Origin: Candidatus Thermochlorobacter aerophilus
GTDB taxonomy: Bacteria > Bacteroidota > Chlorobiia > Chlorobiales > Thermochlorobacteraceae
Length of the DNA: 64,000 bases
Assembly: GCA_002794105.1 (NCBI GenBank)
Contig: PHFL01000065.1
Coordinates: 46,617-110,616, forward strand
Reading direction: 5' to 3'
In this document: in pieces, positions 44,673 to 53,287 of the stretch
How positions within the stretch are numbered: position 1 is the stretch's first letter
How the letters are laid out: every line of letters starts with the position of its first letter
Made by a program: the position numbers and the translations under genes
The notes under the pieces: model-generated
What the model was told of the DNA's origin: nothing
Seen by the model: the letters and a program-made list of their open reading frames with translations, nothing else
Database searches by the model: none

Positions 44673-46112
44673 ATGTCGCTAAAAATCTACAATAGCCTAA
44701 CGCGTCAAAAGGAAGTCTTTACACCGTTGGTACCGGGGCATGTGGGCATCTATGTGTGTGGACCGACGGTCTATGGGCACTCGCACATTGGTCATGCCAA
44801 AAGTTATGTGTCGTTCGATGTGGTGGTGCGTTGGCTACGGCACTTGGGCTACAAGGTCAAGTATGTGCAGAACATCACGGATGTGGGGCATCTGACTGAC
44901 AATGCTGATGAAGGTGAAGACAAAATCGTGCAGCAAGCCCGACGCGAGCGCTTGGAACCAATGGAAATTGCTCAAGCCTATACACGCTCGTTTTACGAAG
45001 ATATGGACGCGCTGGGGGTCTTGCGTCCTAATATCGCTCCAACCGCTTCGGGGCACATTCCCGAACAGATTGAACTCATTAAAACCTTGATAGCCAAAGG
45101 CTATGCTTACGAGGTTAATGGTAGTGTGTATTTCGATGTCAGCGCCTTTGCTGGCTACGGCAAACTTTCAGGGAGAACTAAGCCAGAGGAGTTAGAGGCA
45201 GGAAAACGAGTTGCCATTCGAAGTGAAAAGCGAAATCCAAGCGACTTTGCACTCTGGAAGAAAGCCGAGCCGAACCACATTATGAAGTGGCCTTCGCCGT
45301 GGGGATGGGGATATCCGGGCTGGCATATTGAGTGTTCCGCCATGTCAATGAAATACCTTGGTGAAACATTCGACATCCATGGCGGCGGCTTGGAAAACCA
45401 GTTCCCGCATCACGAATGCGAGATTGCGCAGTCAGAAGCTGCCACAGGCAAGCCCTTTGTGCGCTACTGGATGCACAACAACATGGTGACCGTAAACGGC
45501 GTCAAGATGGGCAAATCGCTGGGCAACTTTACCACGATAAAAGATGTGCTGAAGAAGTTTAAGCCAACAGTGCTGCGTTTTTTCATTTTGCAATCGCACT
45601 ACCGCTCTACGCTGGATTTTTCAGACAGCGCCTTGCAGGCAGCCAAAGCAGGCTGGGAAAAATTGCAAGAAACTTACATGCGTCTGCAACAAGCCGCAGA
45701 AGGAAAAGGCACAATTGAATTGCAAAAGTTCGAGCAGCAATTTTGCCAAGCCATGAATGATGACTTTAACTCTCCGCTGGCAATTGCGACCTTGTTTGAC
45801 CTCTCAAGAGAAATCAACTCAAGGCTGGCAAACGAAGGGCTGACCAAAGAAGCAAAAGAGACAACGATACAATTTTTCCATACCTACGCTCGTGATGTGT
45901 TGGGCATCATTAGCACCGATACGGTAAGCAACGAAGCGGTGACGCTGCACAATGTGTTGCAAAAAGTCATGGAGCTCGTGCTTGAAATACGCCAAGAAGC
46001 ACGGGCAAGAAAAGATTTTACGACCAGCGACCGTATTCGCGATAAACTCAAAGCAGCAGGTGTAGAAGTGAAAGATACCAAGGATGGAGCTACATGGCGT
46101 CTCATAAGCTGA
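44673..46112 (+). CDS. cysS: cysteinyl-tRNA synthetase
   Basis: CysRS, a class I enzyme of 479 residues. The HIGH motif appears as HSHIGHAKSY and the KMSKS loop as KMGKSLGN. Zinc ligands are in VCGPTVYG, WHIECSAMS and FPHHECEIAQSEA. The C-terminal domain recognises the tRNA (ARKDFTTSDRIRDKL). The preceding DUF309 gene is only 3 bp away. Confidence 0.97.
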   Translation: MSLKIYNSLTRQKEVFTPLVPGHVGIYVCGPTVYGHSHIGHAKSYVSFDVVVRWLRHLGYKVKYVQNITDVGHLTDNADEGEDKIVQQARRERLEPMEIAQAYTRSFYEDMDALGVLRPNIAPTASGHIPEQIELIKTLIAKGYAYEVNGSVYFDVSAFAGYGKLSGRTKPEELEAGKRVAIRSEKRNPSDFALWKKAEPNHIMKWPSPWGWGYPGWHIECSAMSMKYLGETFDIHGGGLENQFPHHECEIAQSEAATGKPFVRYWMHNNMVTVNGVKMGKSLGNFTTIKDVLKKFKPTVLRFFILQSHYRSTLDFSDSALQAAKAGWEKLQETYMRLQQAAEGKGTIELQKFEQQFCQAMNDDFNSPLAIATLFDLSREINSRLANEGLTKEAKETTIQFFHTYARDVLGIISTDTVSNEAVTLHNVLQKVMELVLEIRQEARARKDFTTSDRIRDKLKAAGVEVKDTKDGATWRLIS

Positions 46113-46135
46113 AAGGCTTACAAAGTGCTCGCTTT

Positions 46136-46163
46136 TTGGCACGAAACGAAAAAATGCTATATT
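46136..46163 (+). promoter_or_regulatory. extended -10 promoter upstream of rpmB
   Basis: TTGGCA (46136-46141) and TATATT (46158-46163) are 16 bases apart, and TG with one intervening base before the -10 makes it an extended type (TGCTATATT). Transcription would start near 46170, about 30 bases before the L28 ATG. Confidence 0.5.
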
Positions 46164-46200
46164 TTCGGCTCACCTTTAAACAACTCAATTCTTAGCGACT

Positions 46201-46434
46201 ATGGCAAAAGTGTGTGTACTAACGGGCAAGAAGCCTGTATATGGCAATGTAGTGTCGCATGCAAACAATCATCGCAGAACGCGCTTTGAGCCGAATTTGC
46301 AAAAAAAGCGCATCTGGTTGGAAGATGAAAAGCGTTGGGTGCGAGTAAGGATTTCTGCAAAAGCTCTAAGAACACTTGCGAAAAAAGGCACAGCAATACT
46401 TTCAAAAGCACTCAAGGAGCAGCAAGCACTTTAG
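46201..46434 (+). CDS. rpmB: 50S ribosomal protein L28
   Basis: L28, 77 residues, begins [16 protein letters not shown] and continues with [17 protein letters not shown]. The single cysteine (C5) shows the form without the zinc CxxC. It stands away from rpmG, which often follows it. A promoter is likely just upstream. Confidence 0.96.
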   Translation: MAKVCVLTGKKPVYGNVVSHANNHRRTRFEPNLQKKRIWLEDEKRWVRVRISAKALRTLAKKGTAILSKALKEQQAL

Positions 46435-46477
46435 CCCAAGCGAGTAGCGCACACTCTGTGCTAAGAAGCAAGTCAAA

Positions 46478-46930
46478 ATGACGGCAAGAAAGCAAGTAAC
46501 CATTTATACAGATGGCGCATGCAGTGGTAATCCGGGCAAAGGCGGTTGGGGCGCAGTGTTGCTCTATGCAGACAAGCGCCTCGAGCTCTCCGGCTTTGAA
46601 GAAAAAGCAACCAATAATCAAATGGAGCTGCTTGCTGCTATCAAAGCCCTCGAAGCCTTAAAGGAACCTTGCACAGTCGACTTATACAGCGATTCTGCTT
46701 ATCTTGTCAATGCGTTTGAGCAAGGTTGGGTAGAGACATGGCAAAAGAATGGATGGAAAACCTCTGCCAAAAAACCTGTGCTCAACCAAGACCTGTGGAA
46801 ACGCTTGATAGAGCTGAGTACAATGCATGAGGTGCGTTTTCATAAAGTGAAAGGACACGGCGACAATGAGTATAACAATCGATGTGATTTTCTGGCAACT
46901 GAAGCGATTCGTGCAGCAGGTCCAGATTAA
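46478..46930 (+). CDS. rnhA: ribonuclease HI
   Basis: RNase HI degrades the RNA strand of RNA-DNA hybrids. The 150 residues have all four metal acids: D in YTDGACSGNPGKGGWG, E in NNQMELLAAI, D in YSDSAYLVN and D in NRCDFLA. The helix and loop segment QKNGWKTSAKKPV is the basic protrusion of the E. coli type. It is 43 bp after L28. Confidence 0.96.
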   Translation: MTARKQVTIYTDGACSGNPGKGGWGAVLLYADKRLELSGFEEKATNNQMELLAAIKALEALKEPCTVDLYSDSAYLVNAFEQGWVETWQKNGWKTSAKKPVLNQDLWKRLIELSTMHEVRFHKVKGHGDNEYNNRCDFLATEAIRAAGPD

Positions 46931-46988
46931 TTTCACACACGTTGATGATACACTTCTCGAAGGTAGTGAGTAGTAAGGAGTAATCAGC

Positions 46989-48095
46989 ATGCCTGACGAC
47001 ATTGATAAGAGTGCGACTTCCCCAGAAAGTTCTGAGAACACGCCAGAAGACCTTACCCCATTGCCTGCCACCAGCGACCCAATGGCTGGAATGTTCCCCA
47101 AGAGAGGTCGTGGGATTGGTGCACTCATTTTCGTAATTATCATCTCTGGGCTTTTTGGCTATGCGGCGCTGTTAGCAAATTGGCCAAGAGAGCGCCCAGA
47201 AGCCGAGCCACTGCCACCTACAGTTCGCAAACGCCTATCTGGATTGCCGCTTAATGCAAATGTAGTTGCCTACCTGGGCTTAAAAGAAATTCGTCAGTCA
47301 GAATTTTGGCAGAACTTTGTGCCTGACTCACTCAAAGAAAAATTACTGGCTGACACCAGTAGCCCTATCGGGCGCTTTGCGAGCATGATGCAGATTAGTT
47401 TTGCCCAAGACATCGATACTGCTATCTATACAGAGGTCAATCGCTATGGCGAGGTTAATGTCTCACTTGCTATTTTGATTGGTCGGTTCAATTCAGCAAG
47501 ACTCAAGCAGCTGGCTGCTCGTGCTCTCGATAGCATTCGGGCTGGAAACTACCTTGGCTACCAGCTTGAGCCAACACTATGGTGGGCAAAGGTGAGCGAA
47601 AACGAACTGGTGCTATCGAGCCATGCTGATGCTTTAGCAAACTATTTGCAGCCGAAAGCAGATTTTTGGGCAACCGATTCTACCATCACTCCACTCATTG
47701 AACGAGCACAGTATAAATCTCACTTTTGGCTGGCACTGGGTTCAGCCCGCTGGGCATTTGACGCCATGCGCGGTTTGACCAGCGGCAACCGAGACATGCA
47801 AGGCATGGGCAACATTCGCAACATTCGCCAACTGGTGCTTTCGCTCAAACTGACCGATGGCATTGAAGGGCAATCTGAATGGATTTATGACAGTCGTGCC
47901 GCCGCCTTCTTTGCTGGTGGGCTAATCGGTATCACGCTTTGGGTAACGAAAAACTTCAGCCAACGTCAAAGTGAGAGCATCAAGAAACTGGTTGGCACAA
48001 TTGACTTCAAGCAAAACCTAGAAGCCTTGATGTTTCATGCCGTCTTGCCAAAAACATTGTTAGAGGAGTTAAGACAAGCCAAACAAAACCTGTAA
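46989..48095 (+). CDS. membrane-anchored hypothetical protein
   Basis: The 368-residue product is not recognised. It has an acidic disordered N-terminus, one membrane segment (about 43-65, GALIFVIIISGLFGYAALL) and a large extracytoplasmic domain. The C-terminal domain has a DUF3352-like feel (LPLNANVVAYLGLKEIRQSEFW, then long helix-strand repeats), but this is a guess. It is 22 bp from the Bcp lipoprotein gene, so both may act at the envelope. Confidence 0.65.
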   Translation: MPDDIDKSATSPESSENTPEDLTPLPATSDPMAGMFPKRGRGIGALIFVIIISGLFGYAALLANWPRERPEAEPLPPTVRKRLSGLPLNANVVAYLGLKEIRQSEFWQNFVPDSLKEKLLADTSSPIGRFASMMQISFAQDIDTAIYTEVNRYGEVNVSLAILIGRFNSARLKQLAARALDSIRAGNYLGYQLEPTLWWAKVSENELVLSSHADALANYLQPKADFWATDSTITPLIERAQYKSHFWLALGSARWAFDAMRGLTSGNRDMQGMGNIRNIRQLVLSLKLTDGIEGQSEWIYDSRAAAFFAGGLIGITLWVTKNFSQRQSESIKKLVGTIDFKQNLEALMFHAVLPKTLLEELRQAKQNL

Positions 48096-48117
48096 ATCCA
48101 AAACCGTATTGCAGAAC

Positions 48118-48642
48118 ATGAAAAACATCGTTTCACGAACATTGCCAATACTCTTCAGTTTGCTCTACATGATGGGCTGCGCAGCTAAGCCGAATGAGAC
48201 CAGCTTGAAAGTCGGTGATGTTGCCCCAGATTTTGCGCTCAAAGCCGATGATGGGCGCATAGTAAAGCTATCTGAGTGCAGAGGCAAAACGGTAGTGCTC
48301 TTTTTTTACCCCAAAGATGAGACACCGGGTTGCACAAAGGAAGCTTGTGCATTTCGCGATGCTTATGACGATTTCAAAGCAAACGGCATAGAAGTCTTCG
48401 GCATTAGTGTCGATGATGTGGAATCGCATCAAGCCTTCAAGAAAAAAGAAAACCTGAACTTTACACTGCTTTCTGATGAGACAAAAGAGGTCTCAAAAAA
48501 GTATGGCGTGCTGGGCATGATGGGCTTTGCGCAGCGAGTTACCTTTCTAATTGACAAAGACGGTATCATCAAGAAAATTTTCAAGGATGTTAAGCCAGAA
48601 CAGCATGCCAAAGAGGTGTTGGATGTAGCAAAGTCCATGTAA
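48118..48642 (+). CDS. bcp: Bcp-type peroxiredoxin with N-terminal export signal
   Basis: This thiol peroxidase reduces hydroperoxides. The ATG at 48118 gives 174 residues; a TTG at 48109 adds 3. A hydrophobic signal ends in YMMGCAAKP, near-lipobox, so it may be a periplasmic lipoprotein rather than the usual cytosolic Bcp. The peroxidatic cysteine is in DETPGCTKEACAFRD, with a second Cys five residues later as the resolving partner. VGDVAPDFALKADDG is the family N-terminus. Confidence 0.9.
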   Translation: MKNIVSRTLPILFSLLYMMGCAAKPNETSLKVGDVAPDFALKADDGRIVKLSECRGKTVVLFFYPKDETPGCTKEACAFRDAYDDFKANGIEVFGISVDDVESHQAFKKKENLNFTLLSDETKEVSKKYGVLGMMGFAQRVTFLIDKDGIIKKIFKDVKPEQHAKEVLDVAKSM

Positions 48643-48777
48643 CCTAATCAAGAAAGCGGGGCGCGCTCGAGCAAGCCTCGCTACAACTTCTTGAGCAAGG
48701 ACCTAAAGGTTTGACTGAAAACCTACCGTCGGTGAGCCTCATCGTTTAGCCATTACTTGTGCAACACGGTCCATGCC

Positions 48778-49737
48778 ATGAAAAAAATCATCATCTCAAA
48801 CGGTGAGCTCAAACTCATTGAGGCGCCGTTGCCTGAGCTGCATGACAACGAAGTCGAAATTGAGGTCAAGGCGGCTGGGGTAAATTTTGCAGATGTCAAA
48901 ATCCGAAAAGGGTATGAAGTACAGCCAGATATTCCCAAGCCCGGATTTGGCTATGAAGTGGCTGGTATTGTGACACGCACTGGACGAGACGCTCACCGCT
49001 TTGCAGTTGGCGAAAGGGTCTTTGGCGTCTCGCACTACGGTGGCGGATATGCCGAGCGTGTGGTCATGCCAGAGTTCAATGTGTTTCGCCTGCCCGTCTA
49101 TATGAGCTTTGAAGAAGGTGCCGCCTTTCCCATTGCCTTTCAAACTGCCTATCATTTGCTGAAAACCGCAGCGTGTGTCAATGCTGGAGAAACGGTGCTG
49201 ATTCATGCGGCGGGCGGTGCAACAGGCACAGCGCTAGTGCAACTGGCTAAGCTCTTTGGCTGCCGTGTGGTGGCACTATCAAGTTCCGATGAAAAGCTCA
49301 AACGTGTAGCTGCGCTGGGCGCCGACTTCACACTCAACACAACAGCCCCCGATTTGTATGAACGCCTGACTGAACTGGTGCCCGAAGGCTTCAACGCTAT
49401 CTTTGATGGCAATGCAGGACCACATTTTGCAAAAAACTTTGAACATTTGGCAATGCACGGCAAAGTTGTGTTGTTTGGCAACAGCGCTGGCATGCCGCCA
49501 CCGCTTGAGCCCTACACACTTGTCTATCGGTCGTTGCATTTGATTGGATTCTCTATGCGTGCGATTACTGCAAACCCTGAACTGTATGAAAAAACCTACG
49601 AACAACTGCTGGCATGGCGCAAGGAAGGAAAATGGCATGCGCAAATCGGACATCGCTTCCCATTGGCTGAGGCCATGAGAGCGCATCAGCTACTGGAATT
49701 GCGCCAAAACTACGGCAAAATTATCCTCACCCCATAG
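48778..49737 (+). CDS. NADPH:quinone oxidoreductase-like MDR protein
   Basis: From the ATG at 48778 this is 319 residues (a TTG at 48757 is in frame). It is a zinc-free medium-chain dehydrogenase/reductase: GYEVAGIV, VGERVFGVSHYGGGYAERV, and the NADPH motif HAAGGATGTALVQLAK. No zinc cysteines are seen. It probably reduces quinones or enals; the physiological substrate is unknown. A bidirectional terminator follows its stop by 31 bp. Confidence 0.9.
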   Translation: MKKIIISNGELKLIEAPLPELHDNEVEIEVKAAGVNFADVKIRKGYEVQPDIPKPGFGYEVAGIVTRTGRDAHRFAVGERVFGVSHYGGGYAERVVMPEFNVFRLPVYMSFEEGAAFPIAFQTAYHLLKTAACVNAGETVLIHAAGGATGTALVQLAKLFGCRVVALSSSDEKLKRVAALGADFTLNTTAPDLYERLTELVPEGFNAIFDGNAGPHFAKNFEHLAMHGKVVLFGNSAGMPPPLEPYTLVYRSLHLIGFSMRAITANPELYEKTYEQLLAWRKEGKWHAQIGHRFPLAEAMRAHQLLELRQNYGKIILTP

Positions 49738-49768
49738 CGCGAAACCAGTATAGCATAACGCAAACAAA

Positions 49769-49797
49769 AAAGCCTCAGAGAGTTGCTCTGAGGCTTT
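49769..49797. terminator. bidirectional rho-independent terminator
   Basis: AAAGCCTCAGAG and CTCTGAGGCTTT form a perfect 12-bp stem with the loop AGTTG. On the plus strand a T-rich tract (TTTCTCGTTTCTTTTT) follows. On the minus strand the stem runs into TTTTTTGTTTG, the stronger signal. It would stop both the oxidoreductase gene and any leftward transcript from kdsB. Confidence 0.88.
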
Positions 49798-49814
49798 CTC
49801 GTTTCTTTTTAGAA

Positions 49815-49880
49815 AGAAGCGCTCAAAATCTGCATGCTTTTTATCGCCAAATTGGCAAGCAAGGATTTTGTAGCGCTTCT
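49815..49880. repeat. large hairpin with inner stem
   Basis: The left arm 49815-49830 (AGAAGCGCTCAAAATC) pairs with the right arm 49864-49880, which differs by one extra base. An inner stem TGCTT (49835-49839) and AAGCA (49857-49861) can close on a palindrome GCCAAATTGGC. A terminator lies 18 bp to its left. It may be part of a 3' UTR or a structured RNA. Confidence 0.6.
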
Positions 49881-49882
49881 AC

Positions 49883-49902
49883 GGTTGCAGACTATTGCAA
49901 CC
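49883..49902. repeat. 7-bp perfect hairpin
   Basis: GGTTGCA and TGCAACC form a perfect stem around GACTAT, directly after the large hairpin. A further stem CACTTT/AAAGTG with a 3-base loop lies at 49941-49955. All belong to the same 283-bp gene-free gap. Confidence 0.6.
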
Positions 49903-50020
49903 AAGGTTGTGCTTACTTCTCGTTGTCATAGTTGCCCTGACACTTTGAAAAAGTGCAAAGCAAAAATGTTGGTATATGAAGTTAAAAAAGATTTGAAAAA
50001 ATAGATTCAAAAAATAAAAG

Positions 50021-50758
50021 TCATAATCTGCTAAAGAGCAAAGTTCGGACTTTTTCCAAGTCGTCGGGAGTATCAACTGCCTGTGAATCCATAGTGGTCA
50101 AGACACATTTGATGCGGTATCCATTTTCCAAAAGTCGCAACTGTTCCAGACCCTCGACTTTTTCAAGCATAGAGGGGCGCAAGCGCCGAAAAGCAAGCAA
50201 AGTGTCGCGACTGTAAGCATAGACGCCGATATGCTTGTAAAACTTTGCACGCGCTACCTCATGGCGCAAATACGGAATCTGACTGCGCGAAAAGTAAAGT
50301 GCATAGCCTTCAGTGTTGAGCGTAACCTTCACCACGCTGGGGCTGGCAAGAAGCGCTGGATCAGTGATAGCCTTCACAAGCGTAGTACACTGCGGAGCAT
50401 GAGGTTGAAGCATCGGTGAAATTGCAAGGTCAATCATCTTTGGATGAATCAACGGCTCATCGCCTTGTACATTGACGATGATGTCTGCATCAAGTCTGTT
50501 GGCAACAAACGCCACACGGTCGGAGCCTGTTGCCAGTCGCTTGGGTGTCAGCTCAACACGGCAACCAAAAGGCGACACGGCCTTGACAATCTTCACATCA
50601 TCTGTGGCAAGAATAACCTCATCAGCTAGCCGAGCTTGCTTAGCGCGCAGATAGGTATGCACAACCAGTGGCTTGCCAGCAATATCAGCAAGCATCTTTT
50701 CTGGCAAGCGAGTCGAACCTAACCGAGCGGGGATAACAATGACAACTTTGCGCTTCAT
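50021..50758 (-). CDS. kdsB: 3-deoxy-manno-octulosonate cytidylyltransferase
   Basis: KdsB activates KDO with CTP for LPS inner core synthesis. The 245 residues have [29 protein letters not shown] and [10 protein letters not shown]. With LpxK it confirms an LPS outer membrane. The ATG overlaps the dtd stop by 4 bp. Downstream is the structured intergenic region. Confidence 0.96.
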   Translation of the reverse strand: MKRKVVIVIPARLGSTRLPEKMLADIAGKPLVVHTYLRAKQARLADEVILATDDVKIVKAVSPFGCRVELTPKRLATGSDRVAFVANRLDADIIVNVQGDEPLIHPKMIDLAISPMLQPHAPQCTTLVKAITDPALLASPSVVKVTLNTEGYALYFSRSQIPYLRHEVARAKFYKHIGVYAYSRDTLLAFRRLRPSMLEKVEGLEQLRLLENGYRIKCVLTTMDSQAVDTPDDLEKVRTLLFSRL

Positions 50759-51201
50759 GATGAAGACTCCAGCAGAAGCGTGACAGGACCATCATTGACA
50801 AGCTCGACTTGCATGGCAGCGCCAAACACGCCTGTCTGAATGTTCAAACTGGAATGTGCACGAAGCAAAGCTACAAAATGCTCATAGAGCATCTGAGCTT
50901 GTTCGGGACGGGCGGCATCCGTGAAGCTGGGACGATTGCCCTTGCGTGCATCTGCATAGAGCGTAAATTGCGACACGACCAGTATGCCACCGCCGACATC
51001 TACAACCGAAAGATTCATTTTGCCAGCAGCATCATCAAAAATCCGCAGAGCCAGCGTTTTGCGGGCAAGATATTCAGCTTCCTTTTCTGAATCGGTGTGC
51101 GTAATGCCAAGCAAGACCAGCAACCCCTGTTCAATGCCGCCAACTTGCTTAGCCTGCACCGTCACAGAGGCGCGTCGCACCCGTTGAATTAAAGCTCTCA
51201 T
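50755..51201 (-). CDS. dtd: D-aminoacyl-tRNA deacylase
   Basis: Dtd hydrolyses D-aminoacyl-tRNAs (and misacylated Gly-tRNA) at the ribosome's edge. The 148 residues contain [15 protein letters not shown], the catalytic SQFTLYAD, and the C-terminal [11 protein letters not shown] corresponding to NxGPVT, which forms the Gly-cisPro-like pocket of DTD. It lies directly against the next upstream gene (stop TAG immediately precedes its ATG). Confidence 0.96.
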   Translation of the reverse strand: MRALIQRVRRASVTVQAKQVGGIEQGLLVLLGITHTDSEKEAEYLARKTLALRIFDDAAGKMNLSVVDVGGGILVVSQFTLYADARKGNRPSFTDAARPEQAQMLYEHFVALLRAHSSLNIQTGVFGAAMQVELVNDGPVTLLLESSS

Positions 51202-51528
51202 CTACTCTATGCGAAAACCGCCTTTACGGCAAAAGGCAATAAACTTTTGCAAATATGCTTTTTCAGAATCAGGCACAGAGCAAAGTGCGCGCATGAGTGC
51301 ATCGGCAAGCGCCGCTGCATCTCGGTCAGAAATTGTGTACCCATCGTTGGAAAAGTAGCAGCGTTCCCATTCCTCGGAAGGTGCATCAAGTGGCACCCAA
51401 CCGTGTGCTTGAGCAAGTAGCAGCGTTTCTTCCCAGTAATGATTTGAAAAGTAAAAGCGGTCAGAAGCCTGTACCAAATCAATAGCCATTGGGTCGTCGT
51501 TGTCTCTGCCGAAGGATAGCGCGTTCAT
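51202..51528 (-). CDS. small hypothetical protein
   Basis: The 108-residue product has no family I recognise. It is acidic and soluble; the C-terminal half DRDAAALADALMRALCSVPDSEK is helical, and EEWERCYFSNDGYTISD suggests a short hairpin. Its stop touches the dtd start. The ATG at 51528 overlaps the MORN gene's stop by 50 bp; a second ATG at 51489 overlaps by 11 bp. Tight packing between named genes supports it being real. Confidence 0.6.
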   Translation of the reverse strand: MNALSFGRDNDDPMAIDLVQASDRFYFSNHYWEETLLLAQAHGWVPLDAPSEEWERCYFSNDGYTISDRDAAALADALMRALCSVPDSEKAYLQKFIAFCRKGGFRIE

Positions 51529-52246
51529 CTAACTCCTCAACCAAATAACCTCGCTCATCATAACGCTTGACGGAAATTTTTTCACCGAGACGGTAGGTAT
51601 TGACCTCTTCGAGTTTGCCATCGTCAGAGTAAATCAACTCTTCGCCATCGGGCAAATCATCTTTGTAGGTGCGAATGAGCTTGAGTGTGCCAGTTGCCGT
51701 GTAGCGGCGGGCGTCGCCCATGCGCACGCCATCCACATAGCGTTCTTCTGACTCCAAAGCCCCATTGCTGTGGTAAGTGCGCCTTATGCCATGAAGTCGC
51801 CCATTAGCATTGACCGATGCTTCCTCACGCAACCGCCCATTCGGATGATAGAAGTAATACTTGACGGTGGAAAGAAGTGTGTCATTGCGGTAAGTAGCCT
51901 GCGACTGAACTTTGCCCGACTCATAAAACTCATAAGCAGTGCCATGGCGCAGGCCTTGACGAAAACGAAATTCCGATTTGAGCTGTCCGCTATCGTAATA
52001 CTCTCGCCGCACACTATCCACTTGACCATTGAGGTAATATTCCTCAACGCGAATTTGCCCTTGTTCGGTGTATTCACGGAAAAACCCGTTTGGCGTATTG
52101 CCCACATAGCTCATCTCAGCACGAAGTTTGCCGCTCGGATAGTAGAGCCTCTTAACCGTTGTGTCCTGAGCAAAGGTAATCTGACAGGCGAATGCGAGCA
52201 GAATTGCGAGAAAAGGTGCGCTCATGCGTATCCAGTCTTTATTCAC
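51479..52246 (-). CDS. MORN-repeat (YwqK-like) secreted protein
   Basis: The 255-residue product has a signal peptide and about eight MORN_2-type repeats of the form YYPSGKLRAEMSYVGNTPNG, with G-x-Y/R-E spacing. Proteins of this kind are annotated as 'toxin-antitoxin YwqK family antitoxin' in Bacteroidota, but no toxin gene is beside it and the label is doubtful. The GTG at 52246 gives a charged n-region before the signal; the ATG at 52225 does not. The GTG overlaps the gatC stop by 8 bp. Confidence 0.8.
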   Translation of the reverse strand: MNKDWIRMSAPFLAILLAFACQITFAQDTTVKRLYYPSGKLRAEMSYVGNTPNGFFREYTEQGQIRVEEYYLNGQVDSVRREYYDSGQLKSEFRFRQGLRHGTAYEFYESGKVQSQATYRNDTLLSTVKYYFYHPNGRLREEASVNANGRLHGIRRTYHSNGALESEERYVDGVRMGDARRYTATGTLKLIRTYKDDLPDGEELIYSDDGKLEEVNTYRLGEKISVKRYDERGYLVEELDERAILRQRQRRPNGY

Positions 52247-52535
52247 CTTGAGAAATCACCTTCGGAACTTTGAAAAATCGGTCTTGAAAATCTGGCGCAT
52301 TTTGAAGCGCAGCTTCATTTGAAAGGGGTTCAGTTGGCGTATCGTCTCGCAACACATTCACGCGCTCATTGATATTTTGAAGTGGCTCAACGTTTGATGT
52401 ATCAAGCTCATTGAGCTTTTCAACATATGTAAGAATGGTGTTGAGTTCAGCCGTGAGTTTCTCTTTCTCAGCTTCGGAAAAAGATAGCTTGGCAAGCGCC
52501 GCAATGTACTCTACATCTTGCTTAGAGACAGCCAT
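52239..52535 (-). CDS. gatC: Asp-tRNA/Glu-tRNA amidotransferase subunit C
   Basis: GatC bridges GatA and GatB in the amidotransferase that makes Gln-tRNA and Asn-tRNA. From the ATG at 52535 it has 98 residues, the usual length; the longer frame would reach the divergent pxpB start. SKQDVEYIAALAKLSFSEAE and DTSNVEPLQN are the family blocks, ending in RFFKVPKVI. gatA and gatB are not in the window. Confidence 0.93.
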   Translation of the reverse strand: MAVSKQDVEYIAALAKLSFSEAEKEKLTAELNTILTYVEKLNELDTSNVEPLQNINERVNVLRDDTPTEPLSNEAALQNAPDFQDRFFKVPKVISQGE

Positions 52536-52606
52536 TTGCTTGGTAAATTTTTTCAAAAAGTTACGATTTCTACGCCTTTGCAAAAAATGCTTGAGCCTGT
52601 AAGCGT

Positions 52607-53287
52607 ATGAAAATATATCCATTCGGTGATGCCGCGTTGGTCATAGAGTTTGGCAAGGAAACTTCGCCAGAGATACGTCAGCGCATCAGGGCAGTGATGG
52701 CACAACTGCAAGCATCACCTTTCAGAGGCTTTATTGAAGCCATTCCAGCTCTGACAAAACTGACCGTGCTATACGACCTGCAACAAACCACCTACCCTGA
52801 AGCAGAAATGCATGTATCAAAATTGCTGAAAATGTCTTCAGCGGCAAAGCCACATGCTGGACGCACGATTGAAATTCCCGTGTGCTACGCTGAAGCCTTT
52901 GCGCCCGACCTGAAAGCGCTGGCGGCATATCTCAAGTTGAGCGTGCAGGATGTCATAGACTTGCATACGCAACCGCTCTACGAAGTTGCCATGATTGGCT
53001 TTGTGCCTGCTTTCCCTTATCTGGTAGGGCTATCAGAGAAACTCTACGCACCGCGTCATGCCGCGCCGCGTCTTGCCGTGCCTGCTGGTTCTGTAGGAGT
53101 GGCAGGAAAACAGACTGGCATCTATCCTTTTGAAACACCGGGCGGATGGCAGTTGATTGGACGCACGCCTATCAAACTCTTTCGCCCTGATGCAGAGCCA
53201 CCGAGTGTGCTACAAAGTGGCGACCGAGTCAAGTTTTATCCGATTTCAGAGCGAGAATTTGCTGAGTATGCTCAAAGAGTGCCATGA
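52607..53287 (+). CDS. pxpB: 5-oxoprolinase subunit B (KipI-type)
   Basis: PxpB is one part of the ATP-dependent 5-oxoprolinase PxpABC, which opens 5-oxoproline to glutamate. The 226 residues have the cyclophilin-like AHS1 fold: IYPFGDAALVIEFG, IPVCYAEAFAPDL, YEVAMIGFVPAFPYLVGL and GVAGKQTGIYPFETPGGW. Older annotation called this family KipI, a histidine-kinase inhibitor in Bacillus. Its stop overlaps pxpC by 4 bp. Confidence 0.95.
   Translation: MKIYPFGDAALVIEFGKETSPEIRQRIRAVMAQLQASPFRGFIEAIPALTKLTVLYDLQQTTYPEAEMHVSKLLKMSSAAKPHAGRTIEIPVCYAEAFAPDLKALAAYLKLSVQDVIDLHTQPLYEVAMIGFVPAFPYLVGLSEKLYAPRHAAPRLAVPAGSVGVAGKQTGIYPFETPGGWQLIGRTPIKLFRPDAEPPSVLQSGDRVKFYPISEREFAEYAQRVP

Noticed and set aside
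51479..52246. Treating the MORN-repeat protein as an antitoxin of a toxin-antitoxin pair.
   Set aside because: It carries a signal peptide and no toxin gene is beside it. The antitoxin label for this family is not supported here.
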